This document shows positions 15,649-26,954 of a DNA stretch of 64,000 nucleotides, piece after piece. This stretch comes from Rhizoctonia solani (Eukaryota > Basidiomycota > Agaricomycetes > Cantharellales > Ceratobasidiaceae). Position numbers and translations under genes: made by a program. The stretch lies in the NCBI RefSeq assembly GCF_016906535.1, contig NC_057382.1:1922001-1986000 (forward strand), written 5' to 3'. Each line of letters begins with the position of its first letter. The first letter of the stretch is position 1. Under the pieces are notes generated by a model. The model had not been told where the DNA came from, made no database searches, and saw nothing but the letters and a program-made list of their open reading frames with translations.

Positions 15649-16025
15649 TTGCTCATTTTCTTCTCTGTTGCCCTGATATGAGATGTATTTCTATGTATAC
15701 TTTACGAGTGTATTTTACCATGTATAACAATAACGATTTCTTTTTGCCAAAGAATGACTTGTCTCATTGGGAGATGGAATGCGAATTGATGATCGTTGGC
15801 GCTTAGCCTTGGTTTATATTTGACTTGGGCAGTGCGGCTATTACCGTAGCCGCCAGCTCTGCTGACGCACGGCGGCAGTCTAGCGCTGAGATGACTGATG
15901 GGCTGACAGACTCTGGCGTTTGCAAGCTAGAGCTAAACAGTATATAATGGGAGTAGTTTATTTCGAGGTGGACAACATTCTCAACCCAACAGATCCTCTC
16001 CTGCGAGCGCATATATTCTCTCAAA
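15649..16025 (+). promoter_or_regulatory. Kinase terminator region and promoter of oxygenase copy 3, with TATA box
   Basis: A 377-bp spacer. TATATAA at 15941-15947 lies 85 bp before the start codon at 16026, in the same relative place as in the paralogue at 7041. Confidence 0.55.
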
Positions 16026-17124
16026 ATGTCCTTTATCGAAACCAAGATCAACTACTTTACTCCTCCGGCCGACGGCAGCAAGCCATACCAATGGGTCGAC
16101 GAAGTAGATGAGCCTCCCAGAGTACGTCTCTGCCCACATTCATCGTATCTTGGACTTCATATCTCATCACTCCCTGCAGAACTGGGAAGCCGTCGAGTTC
16201 CCGGTCAAAGTCGAAAATGTGCGTGGGCGCGAAAAAGAGTTTACGCTCGACTCGGCTGGATTCGAGTTCCACACTATTCCATCTCGCGAAAAGACGTTTG
16301 AGAGCGACGAATCAATTCGCTCTGTCTATTATGAAGACTGCGTGGAAACTTTTAAGAAACTGACCGGTGCATCAAGGGTCGCGATCTTTGACCATAGTGA
16401 GTTTTCCTTGACTTACTGACAGAGGAAAAGGCAATTTACATATGAAATGCAGCTATTCGTCGCCCCAGGCCGGAAGGAACTCCTGACAACGCTGATAATC
16501 GCCAACCTGTAAAGATGGCACATGTTGATCAGGCAAGTTGATCAATGGCTACGAATCACTAGGGATTATCTAACCCCATCGGGCTGTAGACTCCGGAGTC
16601 GGCCGAACGTCGCGTCAAGATGCACCTGCCTGAAGCAGATGTACCCGCTTTGCTGTCCAAGCGATACCAGCTCATCAACCTCTGGCGTCCCATCCAAGTC
16701 CCAGCATGGCAATTTCCTCTGGCTCTGTGCGACTTCCAAACTGTGAATACTGACAAGGTTGGGGGCGATTTTGTTCCTACTACGCTCAAATACAAGGATC
16801 GTGATGGCGAGGTAGTCTCGGTCAAGTACAACGAAAATCACCAGTGGAAGTATCTGGCGGGTATGAGTCCAGACGAGATCGTACTAATCAAATGGTGAGT
16901 ATACGCAGACCAGGAAGTTGGACAAGTCCTAACCAACGTTTGTCAGCTTCGACTCCAGGTTGGACGGGTCCGTCGCTACGTTCACCCCCCATACGGCTAT
17001 TGATGAGTGAGTTGAGTTGATGTTCACGAATAGCCCTTACTGACCAACGAGAAGTCCAACCACTCCACCTGATGCACCTGAGCGCCACTCGATTGAGATC
17101 CGGGCGTTGGTGTTCTATGACTGA
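16026..17124 (+). CDS. CmcJ/NvfI-type (GA4-desaturase family) 2OG-Fe(II) oxygenase, copy 3
   Basis: Intact paralogue of the gene at 5924-7041, on the opposite strand. It starts MSFIETKINYFTPPADGSKP; exon 2 begins NWEAVEFPVKVENVRG; then GFEFHTIPSREKTFESDES, KKLTGASRVAIFDH, and a short exon with RRPRPEGTPDNADNRQPVKM and AHVDQ (HxD iron ligands). The next exon carries MHLPEADVPALLSKRYQLIN, LWRPIQVPAWQFPLALCDF (the Arg is a candidate 2-oxoglutarate contact) and WKYLAGMSPDEIVLIK. The final exons give ATFTPHTAIDD (candidate third iron ligand) and APERHSIEIRALVFYD. Every join uses GT..AG in frame, and intron positions match copy 2, so the copies arose by DNA duplication rather than retroposition. 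Substrate and pathway unknown; no biosynthetic core gene lies nearby. Confidence 0.86.
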
Positions 17125-17366
17125 GCTTCAATTAGTTGAACGTGTACCGATATGTATTTTCATCAGTACTCAATAAGACGGTAGTCATACAATCTTGCGG
17201 ATGAATTTTCTATGAGTGCTATACAACCACGTCTGGGCAATATCAACATTTAAGAGCATGTTCTAAGAGCATTGGATACACGGTCATCGAATTGCAGCAG
17301 TCCCGAATGTGAAATAGAGTACATAATGTTATATATAGGATATTAAATCTACTCATGTGGCCCCTG

Positions 17367-19862
17367 CTACCAGTTTCTCATAGCGCGGAGTTTTTCAACT
17401 TCAGAAGCTAGTCGCACTGGTCAATAAATAGCTGCTATACACAACAACAGGATTCCCTTACCGAATATTGGATACGCTTAAGAACATTTCCAAGGCCCCA
17501 CTTATTGTCATCATGTCTTGTTCCATACAATGTAAATCCTGGAGATGGTTTCCCTCGCGTAATATCGGTATGTGTTTGGCCAATATGCTTCCCGCTGATA
17601 TCCAGGTAACAGCCATAAACATGTGCATATAGCTCATGTCAAGGCCTTCGATATACGCGGTCACAGACGCTACACTTCTGCATGCTGCGGCACACCGTGA
17701 ATAGCTATGTCCGCCGACCGAGGTGCCAGGTTGAAGCCATCCCTGTTGTACGCTCTGGGTCAGCTCGTTTTCTGCCAGAGCTCCGTGGAGTTGAAGCGTG
17801 GCACAATCAATCGCCGCTGCCCACAATTTCTGTTAGTAAAAATTCCCTAACCCGAAAGCACACCGTTTACCATGGGCAAGTACAAGATGAGAAACTTCCT
17901 CGGATTCCGACCGCTAAAGTACGAGGGCATGGTATCACCGAGCCTTTCTATTGCGCGATCACATTGTCTAAATCGTGACCACCATTCCTCCGTAAGCTCA
18001 GGCCCTAATGTGGAAATCAGCAGAGCTTCATCTAAACTGACTTGGACCACTCACTTGAAAATCTTTCGGTATCAACTTCCCCGCGTAGTAGACCAATATG
18101 AGAGCTTTTATCAACAGACAAGCAGGGTTATCCTGAGATACATCCGCCACTACATACTGAAGTCGGGACTCAGTAATTCTTTGACGGAATGTCGATCGCT
18201 AGGTAGGTTTGAACCTGGAGATCATTGGTCCAAGATAAGTCTTTGATGTGCACACTCTTCACTCACCTGTATAAAATCAGAAAGAGAAATCGGCCACACT
18301 GTTGTAATATCTTCGGGGGCAAGGAAGGTGGCAGACCATTTATGAGCCCTCCAACCAAATCTCTGGCAACACATCCCCTGCTTGACGTCACAAATATCGT
18401 CATGATGAGAGAAATAACTTGCCAGAAATATGATTGCCTCCCTAGTTCGATTGAGTCCCGAGGTCGCCAGGGCTCTCGCCAAATCCTGACTTGGGCGGTA
18501 TTGCGGTGTAGTGGTCCAGTATAACGCGAATTCAGGCGATGTATCCCATAGCAATGGCGAATTGGATGGTGCTGTTAGTATGACATGGGCCTCAAGCATA
18601 CGGGATTTGAAGTAGTAATACTGGGACAGAATGAGCATCGCCCTGGATAATTCGCGCCAGTTGAATGAGTTGCAAAATTACGTCATGGGGATGGTTAAAA
18701 CTCACTGTAAGTGATATAATGAATTATATTCTCCATTATACTTATGAGCTCTTGCGATGTTTGACTCGATCTCTGACTTGGTAGCTCTAAAATCGCGTTC
18801 TCCCAGACTTCAACTCGAGGTCTTCTGTAAAATGACAGGCCTGTGTATTGCATGTGTTAATCGATTGATGAGGGGAGACGGTCATCGCTTACCGCGAGCA
18901 AGATAACGTAAAGCAAAGCAAGGACAGGCTCCGAACTCTTACTGAGGTTGTACAACACCCTGCCCGTATGGAGCTTATAGCCCGTCAATCCCCGTCGCTG
19001 TACAAAAATGGCTAGCCTGCGCTCTAATCAGTCCGATTTGAATTTTAATTAGCCTTTGAACAAACCCACATGCTTCTCAACGAGTCGGGGTGTATATTTA
19101 TACCTTCGCCAGCCAGTCGTACAGCTATAACTGCTTCGACTGGGGATAAGCTGAACTCGGATAGGAGTGAAGTCTGACTCGAGCAGGCTAGCAAGAGAGT
19201 CGTCGATAGATGGTGTGGATGGTGTGCCAAGAGGTTCGCTACTATAGTTCGATGTAGGAGAATCAAAGAGTGAAAGTCTGTCGGACCGCAGAGGAGGCAT
19301 CTGGTGGATGCTTATGCTACGGGTCGAAGAGGTCGCAGGACTTAATGAGCCGCGGTGCTGTTCGATCGCCTGGATTCGTGCCTCCATCTCCTTAATTTTG
19401 TCCTGGTGACTAGCAAGAGAGTCGTCGATAGATGGTGTGGATGGTGTGCCAAGAGGTTCGCTACTATAGTTCGATGTAGGAGAATCAAAGAGTGAAAGAG
19501 TCTGTCGGACCGCAGAGGAGGCATCTGGTGGATTGCTTATGCTACGGGTCGAAGAGGTCGCGGACTTAATGAGCCGCGGTGCTGTTCGATCGCCTGGATT
19601 CGTGCCTCCATCTCCTTAATTTTGTCCTGGTGAGGTATGAGAGAAATGACAAACAACGACGTTGACATAATCATACCTGAAGCTGTTGTGTGCGACTTGT
19701 GTGGTCTGGATACCTATATTCGCAAACCTGATTGGAAGACCGACACCTTCCGCACTTGGGTTGTTGACCATCGCATTTCTATCGGACCGATCGATTAACA
19801 TTTTCTGAAACTAGTGCACTCGGCCATCTCGCCGTGTCGCCGGCACGCACCACTTTCCGGCT
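17367..19862 (-). pseudogene. Decayed Zn2Cys6 fungal transcription factor with tandem internal duplication
   Basis: Read on the minus strand, the DNA-binding region gives SGACRRH, then after an unresolved gap KCDGQQPKCGRCRSSNQVCEY, followed by TSRTQQLQDKIKEMEARIQA: a Zn2Cys6 cluster and dimerisation coil. Where the first Cys of the cluster should be, the codon is AGT (Ser). About 222 bp coding the coil and following Ser-rich stretch are duplicated (19188-19409 and 19410-19633), and the upstream copy has three small indels that break its frame. The fungal_trans-type regulatory region is recognisable downstream: TGYKLHTGRVLYNLSKSSEP, ESNIARAHKYNGEYNSLYHL, ILSQYYYFKSRMLEAH, VWPISLSDFIQ, LWAAAIDCATLQLHGALAEN and VTAYIEGLDMSYMHMFMAVT. 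Reading it needs frame changes near 18800 and 18325 (a C5 run). I judge it non-functional, though uncorrected sequence errors could mimic this. Confidence 0.7.
19188..19633. repeat. Tandem direct duplication, two units of 222 and 224 bp
   Basis: Units 19188-19409 and 19410-19633 are almost identical. Relative to the first, the second has +2 bp (AG in a GAAAG context), +1 bp (T) and -1 bp (A). The unit includes the 3' splice site CACCAG of the preceding intron, so both copies carry an acceptor. Confidence 0.9.
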
Positions 19863-20332
19863 TCTACAAAGCAAACACGCGCTATACCTAGGGAGTACCT
19901 CAGGAGGACTGTCGGGTATCTCTGCTGGAGGCACCATCGCCTTTGATCCCACGATAACAGTGGGCTCCTATAAATTTCCCGTGCGCTTGTGCGGCAGAAG
20001 CAGAATAGTCAATGGACCCTAGTCGCTGCTATGCACTCTTGAGCACCGAATCCCATACCCGTCGAGATGCACTAAGCAGCGCCCAATCAGCACAGGGCGT
20101 TGATCGGAACCCCAAGTTTAGTTTACTATAAACCGAATAGGATTATCAATTCTGCTACACATTTACCAACAGTCGGAACACACGTGATCTGTCCAAACAG
20201 TTCCCTCGCCTTTTCCGTACTTTGCGGGTATTTGGAAGAGTATGATTTTGTCAAGATTTGAAACTCGAGTCTCACAACCATCTCATCCCATCTCATCCCA
20301 TCTCGGCATGTCTTGCATAACCGAGCAGAAGA
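19863..20332. other. Spacer between two decayed minus-strand genes
   Basis: About 470 bp without a convincing gene. Contains a short tandem TCTCATCCCA repeat at about 20279-20300 next to the diflavin reductase remnant. Confidence 0.4.
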
Positions 20333-22467
20333 CTACCAACATTCTTCGCACCATCTACCTTCCATTTCCATCCTATCGACATAACTTGCACTTTCGTCGT
20401 CCGTCCACCCACATTCGTCTCGCAAGGATGCAATTACAGCCTTTCGCACTCCAGAGGGCATTTGATTCGATGAGCTACGGTAACATGAGCCCGCGTATTT
20501 GAATTCTAGGAAATCATCATACCCTGATATGTATAAACTGCCCTTGCGATCGACAAGCCGTTCCTTTACTTCCTTCGAGTCGTTAGTTATTAGCTCTTGA
20601 ACGTATATCTTTCGTTCCTTTTTAGATGTGGTCAGTAACGCAGAAGGACTGTGCAATAGAGCCTGCCCTACTTGGTCTCGGGATGCAGCTAGACGATAAA
20701 CTAAAACTCCCCGTTTTTGGTAAGCTTCCCAATCTTCATGGAAACAAAATAGAGAGTATTCCCTAAATAATTCACTGGCATTTGTGTTATTGTCGGACTC
20801 GTTCATGTAAGCACTCACCTGTAGCACCCTTGGCCACTCGTTCCTCAATCATAGCGCGCATGGGCGCTACACCAGTCCAACCATGAAGTGCATACACCTT
20901 ACGGGGAACACGAAGTTTCGTTCGATAGTTCACAATGGCGACGCACAGATGGATCTCCCTTGGATGAGCCTAAGAAAGCAAGAATCTCGAGTGTATTTAC
21001 TAATAGAAACCGGTGCTACACTTAAGGAAGACGCAATTGAAAATTGGCGCGGTCTCAGCTCAGGAAACAAATCTGCGATATTCTTGGGCACGACGGCTGA
21101 TCGAAATTCCAGAAGAACCTCGAGAATAGTGCGCCGGACTCTTGTGGTATAGTCAATAGGTCATCCTGTATGGGCGATTACAGCGTTGCAAGTCCGGAGT
21201 GACACTGGGGCTCACTAGTCCTTCAGGAGTACAAAACTCCTGTAGCTTTTCGGTTTCCATCTTGTCTTTGGTAAAGTGGGCGAGTAGTCTATGAATGACT
21301 TTCGAGGTACTGAATTAATGTCTGCATGTTTCGTAATCAAAGAACGCAACGTCGTCGGGGTATCTGGCCGTGGGTATCCGAGAGGTACGATCGATCTGGT
21401 AATTAGTTGGAGCCATATTTATGGGTATCGGGATATAATATCACCTTCAGAGTCGGGTGTTATGCGAATAGGTTCATCAGCGTCGTCCTCCCACCCAACC
21501 TTTTCAGTAAAGTTCGACATCCTCTGGCGAGTTCTCGGGGTAAAGGATAGCTATATCCCCCGGCTCATAACTGCCATAACTTAGTCCAAGAATCAAATGA
21601 ATCAAAGGTTACTTACTGGATATCTTCGTCGGTTTGAAAAATCAGATGTCGAACGTCTTGGTGCCAGCTCGGGTCGGTCATTCGAGTGTTCTGGGTTAGT
21701 TTCATAGTAGAGATGACTCAGACGCCACCAGGTTGGTCGCAATAGACTCTCCTGCTCTAAATTCACTATTCCAAGGAATTATGTTGATCATAGGGGGATA
21801 AACTCGTGCCCGGGAGAATATCTAGCCCAGGCGGTAACGGGTACCGCTCGCTTATTTTTTGAATAATTCGCAGTCCAAGGATCTATTACACCATCGGAGC
21901 TATGGTGGTTCGTCGATTCTGGGATCATTGAGGGAGATGAGCTCACACACCCTTGAGGATGCTGGTCATCAGCGTCACCACGCTCGCAAAGCTCATATCC
22001 ACCTAGACTAAGAAGCCTCCTTTGCAATCGTTTAGCTGCCCAGTTGAACCGTTGGTATGAAGAGTCACCCAATCCTAACACTGCAAATTCCATGTCTATG
22101 ATCCCTTCTATCATTAATCAAGCATCATTTTCATAGGAATCTACGTACCTTCGAACAAATCAGGAGGAAGTTCGGCCTGAGTAATGCATTCCACAACGCG
22201 GTCATATTTGCTGGTTCGACACCATTTCCGGTTGTAGAGCACACAAAGATGACAAGAGTCTCATCTATAAGCGTTGGCTGTCTTCGGAGCTCGGATTGAT
22301 AACACCTTCGCAGAGGATATCAGATGACTCACCACAGAAAAGGCATCCATAGCCACAACCCGCGTAGAAAAATGGTGTCTTCTGGCCAGCCTGCCAATTT
22401 TCTCAGAAGCATCCTTCGCGTTTCCGGTCTCTGTTCCGTAAAGTATAAGGATCGAACGGTCGTCCAT
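20333..22467 (-). pseudogene. TAH18: Broken Tah18/NDOR1-type diflavin reductase
   Basis: Tah18 passes electrons from NADPH to Dre2 in cytosolic iron-sulfur cluster assembly. The flavodoxin domain is clear: SILILYGTETGNAKDASEKI, PTLIDETLVIFVCSTTGNG, FAVLGLGDSSYQRFNWAAKR, CERGDADDQHPQG, DGVIDPW. The FAD domain shows SYEPGDIAILYPENSPEDV, FTEKVGWEDDADEPIRI, RVRRTILEVLLEFRSAVVPK and LFPELRPRQFSIASS, and the NADPH domain AHPREIHLCVAIVNYRTKLR, GVAPMRAMIEERVAKGAT and KAVIASLRDECGWTDDESAS. Consecutive blocks are in different frames near 22170, 21850 (an A6 run), 21515, 21290 and 21150. The segment between GVCTSW and TGVAPM is missing about 45 residues, and the usual YFGCRS block after NTLYF is largely gone. 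Splice sites and C-terminus are well kept. Because TAH18 is essential in yeast, I infer a working copy elsewhere. Confidence 0.8.
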
Positions 22468-23185
22468 GAACGTCGGTTGTCGGAGTCATTCCCCGATGGA
22501 TCCATGACAAATAGGAATTTGACGTGAGTTTGATGTGGTTATGTGGCTCACAGAATTGTGTTAGTCTCCCAGCTCATGACATCTAACTTAGGTTACCAAG
22601 GTAATGCCCCGAAGGTAATTAAATATGACTATGCAAGTTGATCGATTGTCCCATGTACATACGCGCCTAGATTCCAAGCATCGATGTCCTGGTCAGGTGA
22701 CGTTAATCATTGTTGGTTTGTTCACGGGGTCTAAGACAGCCGTAATTGACCGATCTTATGATCATCAGCTGAAACAAATCCACGCTTCTTTTGCTGAGTG
22801 ATGCCTAGATCAGGCTTTCGATTGACAGCTATTTCGTTTTTGGTATACTTTCCGAAATTCTTCCCTCTATGCACATGGGTCCGTATCCGTTCGAGCATTC
22901 GTAGAGAGCTAAATGAACTACCCATAATCATCCTGTCGCCCTCACCCTTGCTTTATGCTCCGGCTTGGCAACCAGTATGTACTATTCTTCACTATTCTGC
23001 TTTTTAGAGCTGGTCACAAGGGGAATCAGGCTCACCTTCTTTTAGTCTTGAGTTCTTTTAGTTGAACCGGTAGGAGTTGCAGTATAACCGAACTCTCGCT
23101 TGGTTGAGTATAAAACTGGTATGTTGCACGTTCATTGGTATCAAAGGCACACAAAACTTCATTAACCGAACACTGTACTTCCGAC
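22468..23185 (+). promoter_or_regulatory. Spacer and promoter region of cutinase 1
   Basis: No gene recognised in about 720 bp. TATAAAA at 23109-23115 lies 77 bp upstream of the cutinase start. Confidence 0.5.
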
Positions 23186-24027
23186 ATGTTATTCTCCAAA
23201 GGATTAGCTGTAAGTCCCCTTTGCGTACATATACCGTGGTGTTCTACATAAATAATCTTGTGATTTTCAGGCTCTTTTATTGCTTGCTACATCTTCAAAT
23301 GCCCTACCGGTGGAAGAACGTCAGGCCTGCTCTTCTCTGCAGCTCGTATTTCTGGCCGGGACCAACGAGGAAGGATTGGGCCTGGCTGGGGGTCCACTGT
23401 CGACGACGTTAGCCTCGGCAGTTAGTGGGTAGGAAACCAAGTATATCATCTCACGTTTGTTCTAACACGTAAATTCAGGACAACCACCTACTCCGTCCCT
23501 TATGATACCAGGGCCGAATACGGTTCTACCGTTACAGCGGGCGCTAAATCAACCGTCGACTATATTACTGCGCAAGCCGCACGCTGTCCCGATCAGCGCT
23601 TTGTTCTTGGGGGGTACTCCAAAGGCGCAATGGTGATTCACAGTAAGTAGGCAAAATATTTGCTACAATATTATACTAAGACGGCATCTAAACAGGTACA
23701 AGTCTCTCCAGTGCTCTCAAGAGCAAGGTTGCTGCCATTGTCGTATTTGGAGACCCATACCGTAGTTTAAACAACAACTGGCCAATCAATTCACCTGTGG
23801 TCAACTCGAATCCAAGATCTGGCTTTACTAGCTCCCAGAACGTTGCTAGCTTCTGTAACAGTGGGGATATAGTCTGTAGGGGTGGTCTAAGTGTTCCGGC
23901 CCACCTTACTTATGGAGAAGATGGAAGGTGAGCAATATAACGAATCTTCGATTTGCCTTCTTATCTGATTTTTACTCTGATTATTAGCACCGATATCGCT
24001 GCCTCCTTCATCAAGAACCATGCGTAG
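23186..24027 (+). CDS. Secreted cutinase 1 (CE5 family)
   Basis: Serine esterase of the cutinase family, expected to cleave cutin polyesters outside the cell. Exon 1 is tiny (MLFSKGLA, 23186 to about 23209) and a 61-nt intron splits the signal peptide, which continues LLLLATSSNALPVEERQACS. The mature part gives LQLVFLAGTNEEGLGLAGGP, TTYSVPYDTRAEYGSTV and RCPDQRFVLGGYSKGAMVIH with the nucleophile Ser in GYSKG. After the next intron come VFGDPYRSLNNNWPINSPV, NVASFCNSGDIVC (catalytic Asp) and PAHLTYG (catalytic His). The final exon is TDIAASFIKNHA. Four cysteines fit two disulfides. Five exons, all joins canonical, about 235 residues. It is a diverged paralogue of the tandem pair at 61469-63692. 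Confidence 0.9.
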
Positions 24028-25277
24028 ACATGGAAGTCTATTGGTTCATTGTGTGATTATATACGAATGGCGCTGAAAATGTAAAACGTATCGAGGGACA
24101 TGCCATGTGTTTTGATTTTTCATTTCTGCATCAATAAATAAGGGTTCGTATCTACGAGGGGGTTTGAGAGTTCGAGCCATACTTACAGGACCAGAATTAC
24201 GAGTCAAATTCACATTCAAGTTAGATGAATACCGGATCCGCAGAATCGTGACACCTCAATCGCCTATAGATTTCATCAAAATGATTCAACTGATCATGGT
24301 AACCCAGCAAATTCTATGGTCTATTATTTCTTGTTGATGCTCAAAGCGCTTGGCTAGCGAGACTAACTTATAAAATAACAAATGCATAGTAGTGCATGTG
24401 GTACAAGCCTAATCATCTGGGCGATACGCGTAGAGATGTCGGCTGGTCCTGCGAAACGCTGACATTCGTAACAATCATCACACATTACATCCTAAAATTG
24501 GACATATGATACTATCAATATTTTCGGTGCGGCGTCGGTCAGATGTTGTAGAGCGTTGGCCAATTGTTCATCGCTATGAGACTGCAGACCTTACTAATTT
24601 ACTGCGCCCTATTTTATTAAAGTAACGGTGTTAGTTAGAATACTGGTTGAAATGCACTCAAGGGCGATTTCTATTGTAACGTGGCCTATACAAATGCAGA
24701 ATGTCCTGTTCTCTCAAACAAGATATAGATCCAAAAAAATAAACTCATTCTTCTTAGAGCTGTACACGAGAACCCATCCATATGCATATGATTCATACAG
24801 GTACTGGTAATCGGACTCAGCTGACGGTAATTTCACATAATTCAAACATCGAAGGGATAACCGTGCGTGCGTGCTACATACGCGTCAACTCTTTTCATAT
24901 CTGCATGCTAGATAAGCATGCAAGTGCGCGGTTAAAAGGGTCTTCGAAACAACCGTGATATTCACTGTAAGGCACGCTTTCCACGCCCTAAAAATAGCTT
25001 GTAATATGCGACTCCATACATCCATTTTCATCATGCATGACCAGCCTGCTGACTGTGTACCGCGTTTCTGAAGTACGCCAGCGGCCCGATAGCCATGATA
25101 ATATTTTCGGAGACCGATCGCGGACTGAAGTCGTGCCAGTGGGGCTGTTTCTGGGGAGCGTCAATGCGCATATAAAAGGCCTCGCATACAGGTTTTGAGC
25201 TCAGCAGCTCGCAATAACTTTCTGGATATATATCAACATCAGTCTCAATCTTCAGCCGGTATTCAATCACTTCAACT
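24028..25277. other. Intergenic; polygalacturonase promoter at the right end
   Basis: About 1.25 kb with no recognised gene; AT-rich. TATAAAAG at 25171-25178 lies 107 bp upstream of the polygalacturonase start codon. Confidence 0.5.
25171..25178 (+). promoter_or_regulatory. TATA box of the polygalacturonase gene
   Basis: TATAAAAG, 107 bp before the ATG at 25278. Confidence 0.55.
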
Positions 25278-26954
25278 ATGATCACCACCTTCTCTATTCT
25301 TGCGCTCGTTACCAGTGCACTTGGGAACCCAGTTTCAACTCGTAATGTTCTTGAGACTCGTGACACTTGCACCATCAACTCTCTCTCGACTGTTACCGCC
25401 GCAGAGAAGTGCAGCACGGTAGGCATTCATTTTCTCTCTGGAAGCTGGTTCGCTGACTATAGTGAGTGCCTGAGGATTACAATTGATGCATTCACTGTCC
25501 CTGCTGGGCAAAAGCTGGTGATAAGTGCACTAAATAAAGCGACTATTAACATGAATGGCAATATTACCCCAAGTACCATCCCAACGGTTTGGATACATGT
25601 TTTTCTAACTCTCTGGTCTTGTAGTTTGCAGCCGATACTACTTTCAAGACGTCTGGGCCCCTTTTTACGTTATCGTGAGTATCCTTCCTAAGAGATACCG
25701 TGTTCGAAATCCACTAAGCGACTTCATGACACGAAATCTATTTTCTGGTGGAAATAGTATCACTTGTAAGTTCCATGGTATCTGTCAAAGATTCCTGCGT
25801 AAACTGATTCTCACTTGTGACAGTCAACGGCAATGGGTTCACCATTGATGGTCAATGTGCAAAGTTTGGGACGGGCAAGGGACTTCTTCTTCAATGAAAC
25901 AGGCCAAGCCCTATCCCATGATCAAGTTAGTGATATAACCTCTGAGATATTTGAGACAAAGTTAAAATGGAAATATAACAGGCTTAGTTGCAGCGGAACG
26001 GTCAAAGACATCAAGGTCCTTAACTCCCCTGCCCAGGTCTTTAGCATGGGCAACGATGCTACCCTTATCGTATCTAACATAGACATAAATAACTGTAAAC
26101 TGAAGCCTAGTACAACACATACATGCATATACCTAATTCTTATTTTCAGCTGCTGCAAATGCTCCAAACAGCTTGAGTGGAGGCAAACCTGCCGCTCACA
26201 ACACTGATGGATTTGATGGTTCAAGTTTGCACAAACAATGTAACCATTCGAGACAGTACTATTGTCAACCAGGACGATTGCTTAGCTATCAACAAGGACT
26301 CAAACATTGCCTTCCTGAATAACAAGTGTACTGGTGGACATGGCATCTCTATCGGATCGATCGCTAGCGGATCGAATGTGTCCAATATTCGCATCACAGG
26401 AAACACAATCACTAATAACGTACAGGCGCTCCGTATTAAGACTGATGCAAATGCTAAGAGGTGCGTCAGGAAAACTAGTGGCTGCTTGAATACACTCTGA
26501 TTAAGACTGTAAAGTGGTTCCGTCAGCGGGGTAACCTACAGTGGCAACCATGCGACCGGGTGCACTTCCTACGGTGTGATCATCGATCAGAGCTACCCTG
26601 ATACCCTTGGTACCGCTGGCGCAGGCGTCAAGATTTCAGTGCGCACCCGCTTTATCTTATATAATTGGATTTTTAAAAAAAATCTAATTTACCTTAAGAT
26701 GCATCAGGACATCACTTTCAGCGGCACAAACAATATTGCCATCAATCCTTCAGCAAAGGGAGAGATTGAAGTCAACTGCGCGAAGGGCAGTTGCAGTGGT
26801 AAGTCTGAACTTTACTTCATCTATAACCGCGACTAAATAATAATACCGAGTAGGCACTTGGGATTGGAGTGGGCTCAAGGTATCTGGCGGTCCTTCGGGC
26901 TCTATCGTTGATGCAGATATCCCGCAATTCAAATCTATATCACGAAATTCGTGA
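25278..26954 (+). pseudogene. GH28 endo-polygalacturonase, probably broken by frameshifts
   Basis: Pectin-degrading glycosyl hydrolase. The leader ITTFSILALVTSALGNPVST is a secretion signal. GH28 blocks appear in order: TIDAFTVPAGQKLVISALNK, DTTFKTSGPLFTLS, NGNGFTIDGQCAK, WDGQGTSSSMKQAKPYPMI, KDIKVLNSPAQVFS, NTDGFDGSS (catalytic NTD), NVTIRDSTIVNQDDCLAIN (catalytic DD), GGHGISIGSI (catalytic His), VQALRIKTDA (RIK) and GTNNIAINPSAKGEIEV. All active-site motifs survive, but the frame is lost near 25864 (between AKF and WDGQG) and near 26225 (between NTDGFD and NNVTIRD). The first two introns (from about 25419 and 25575) each leave one base too many for a canonical join. Up to about seven introns. 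Either a young pseudogene or an allele with consensus errors. Confidence 0.7.
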
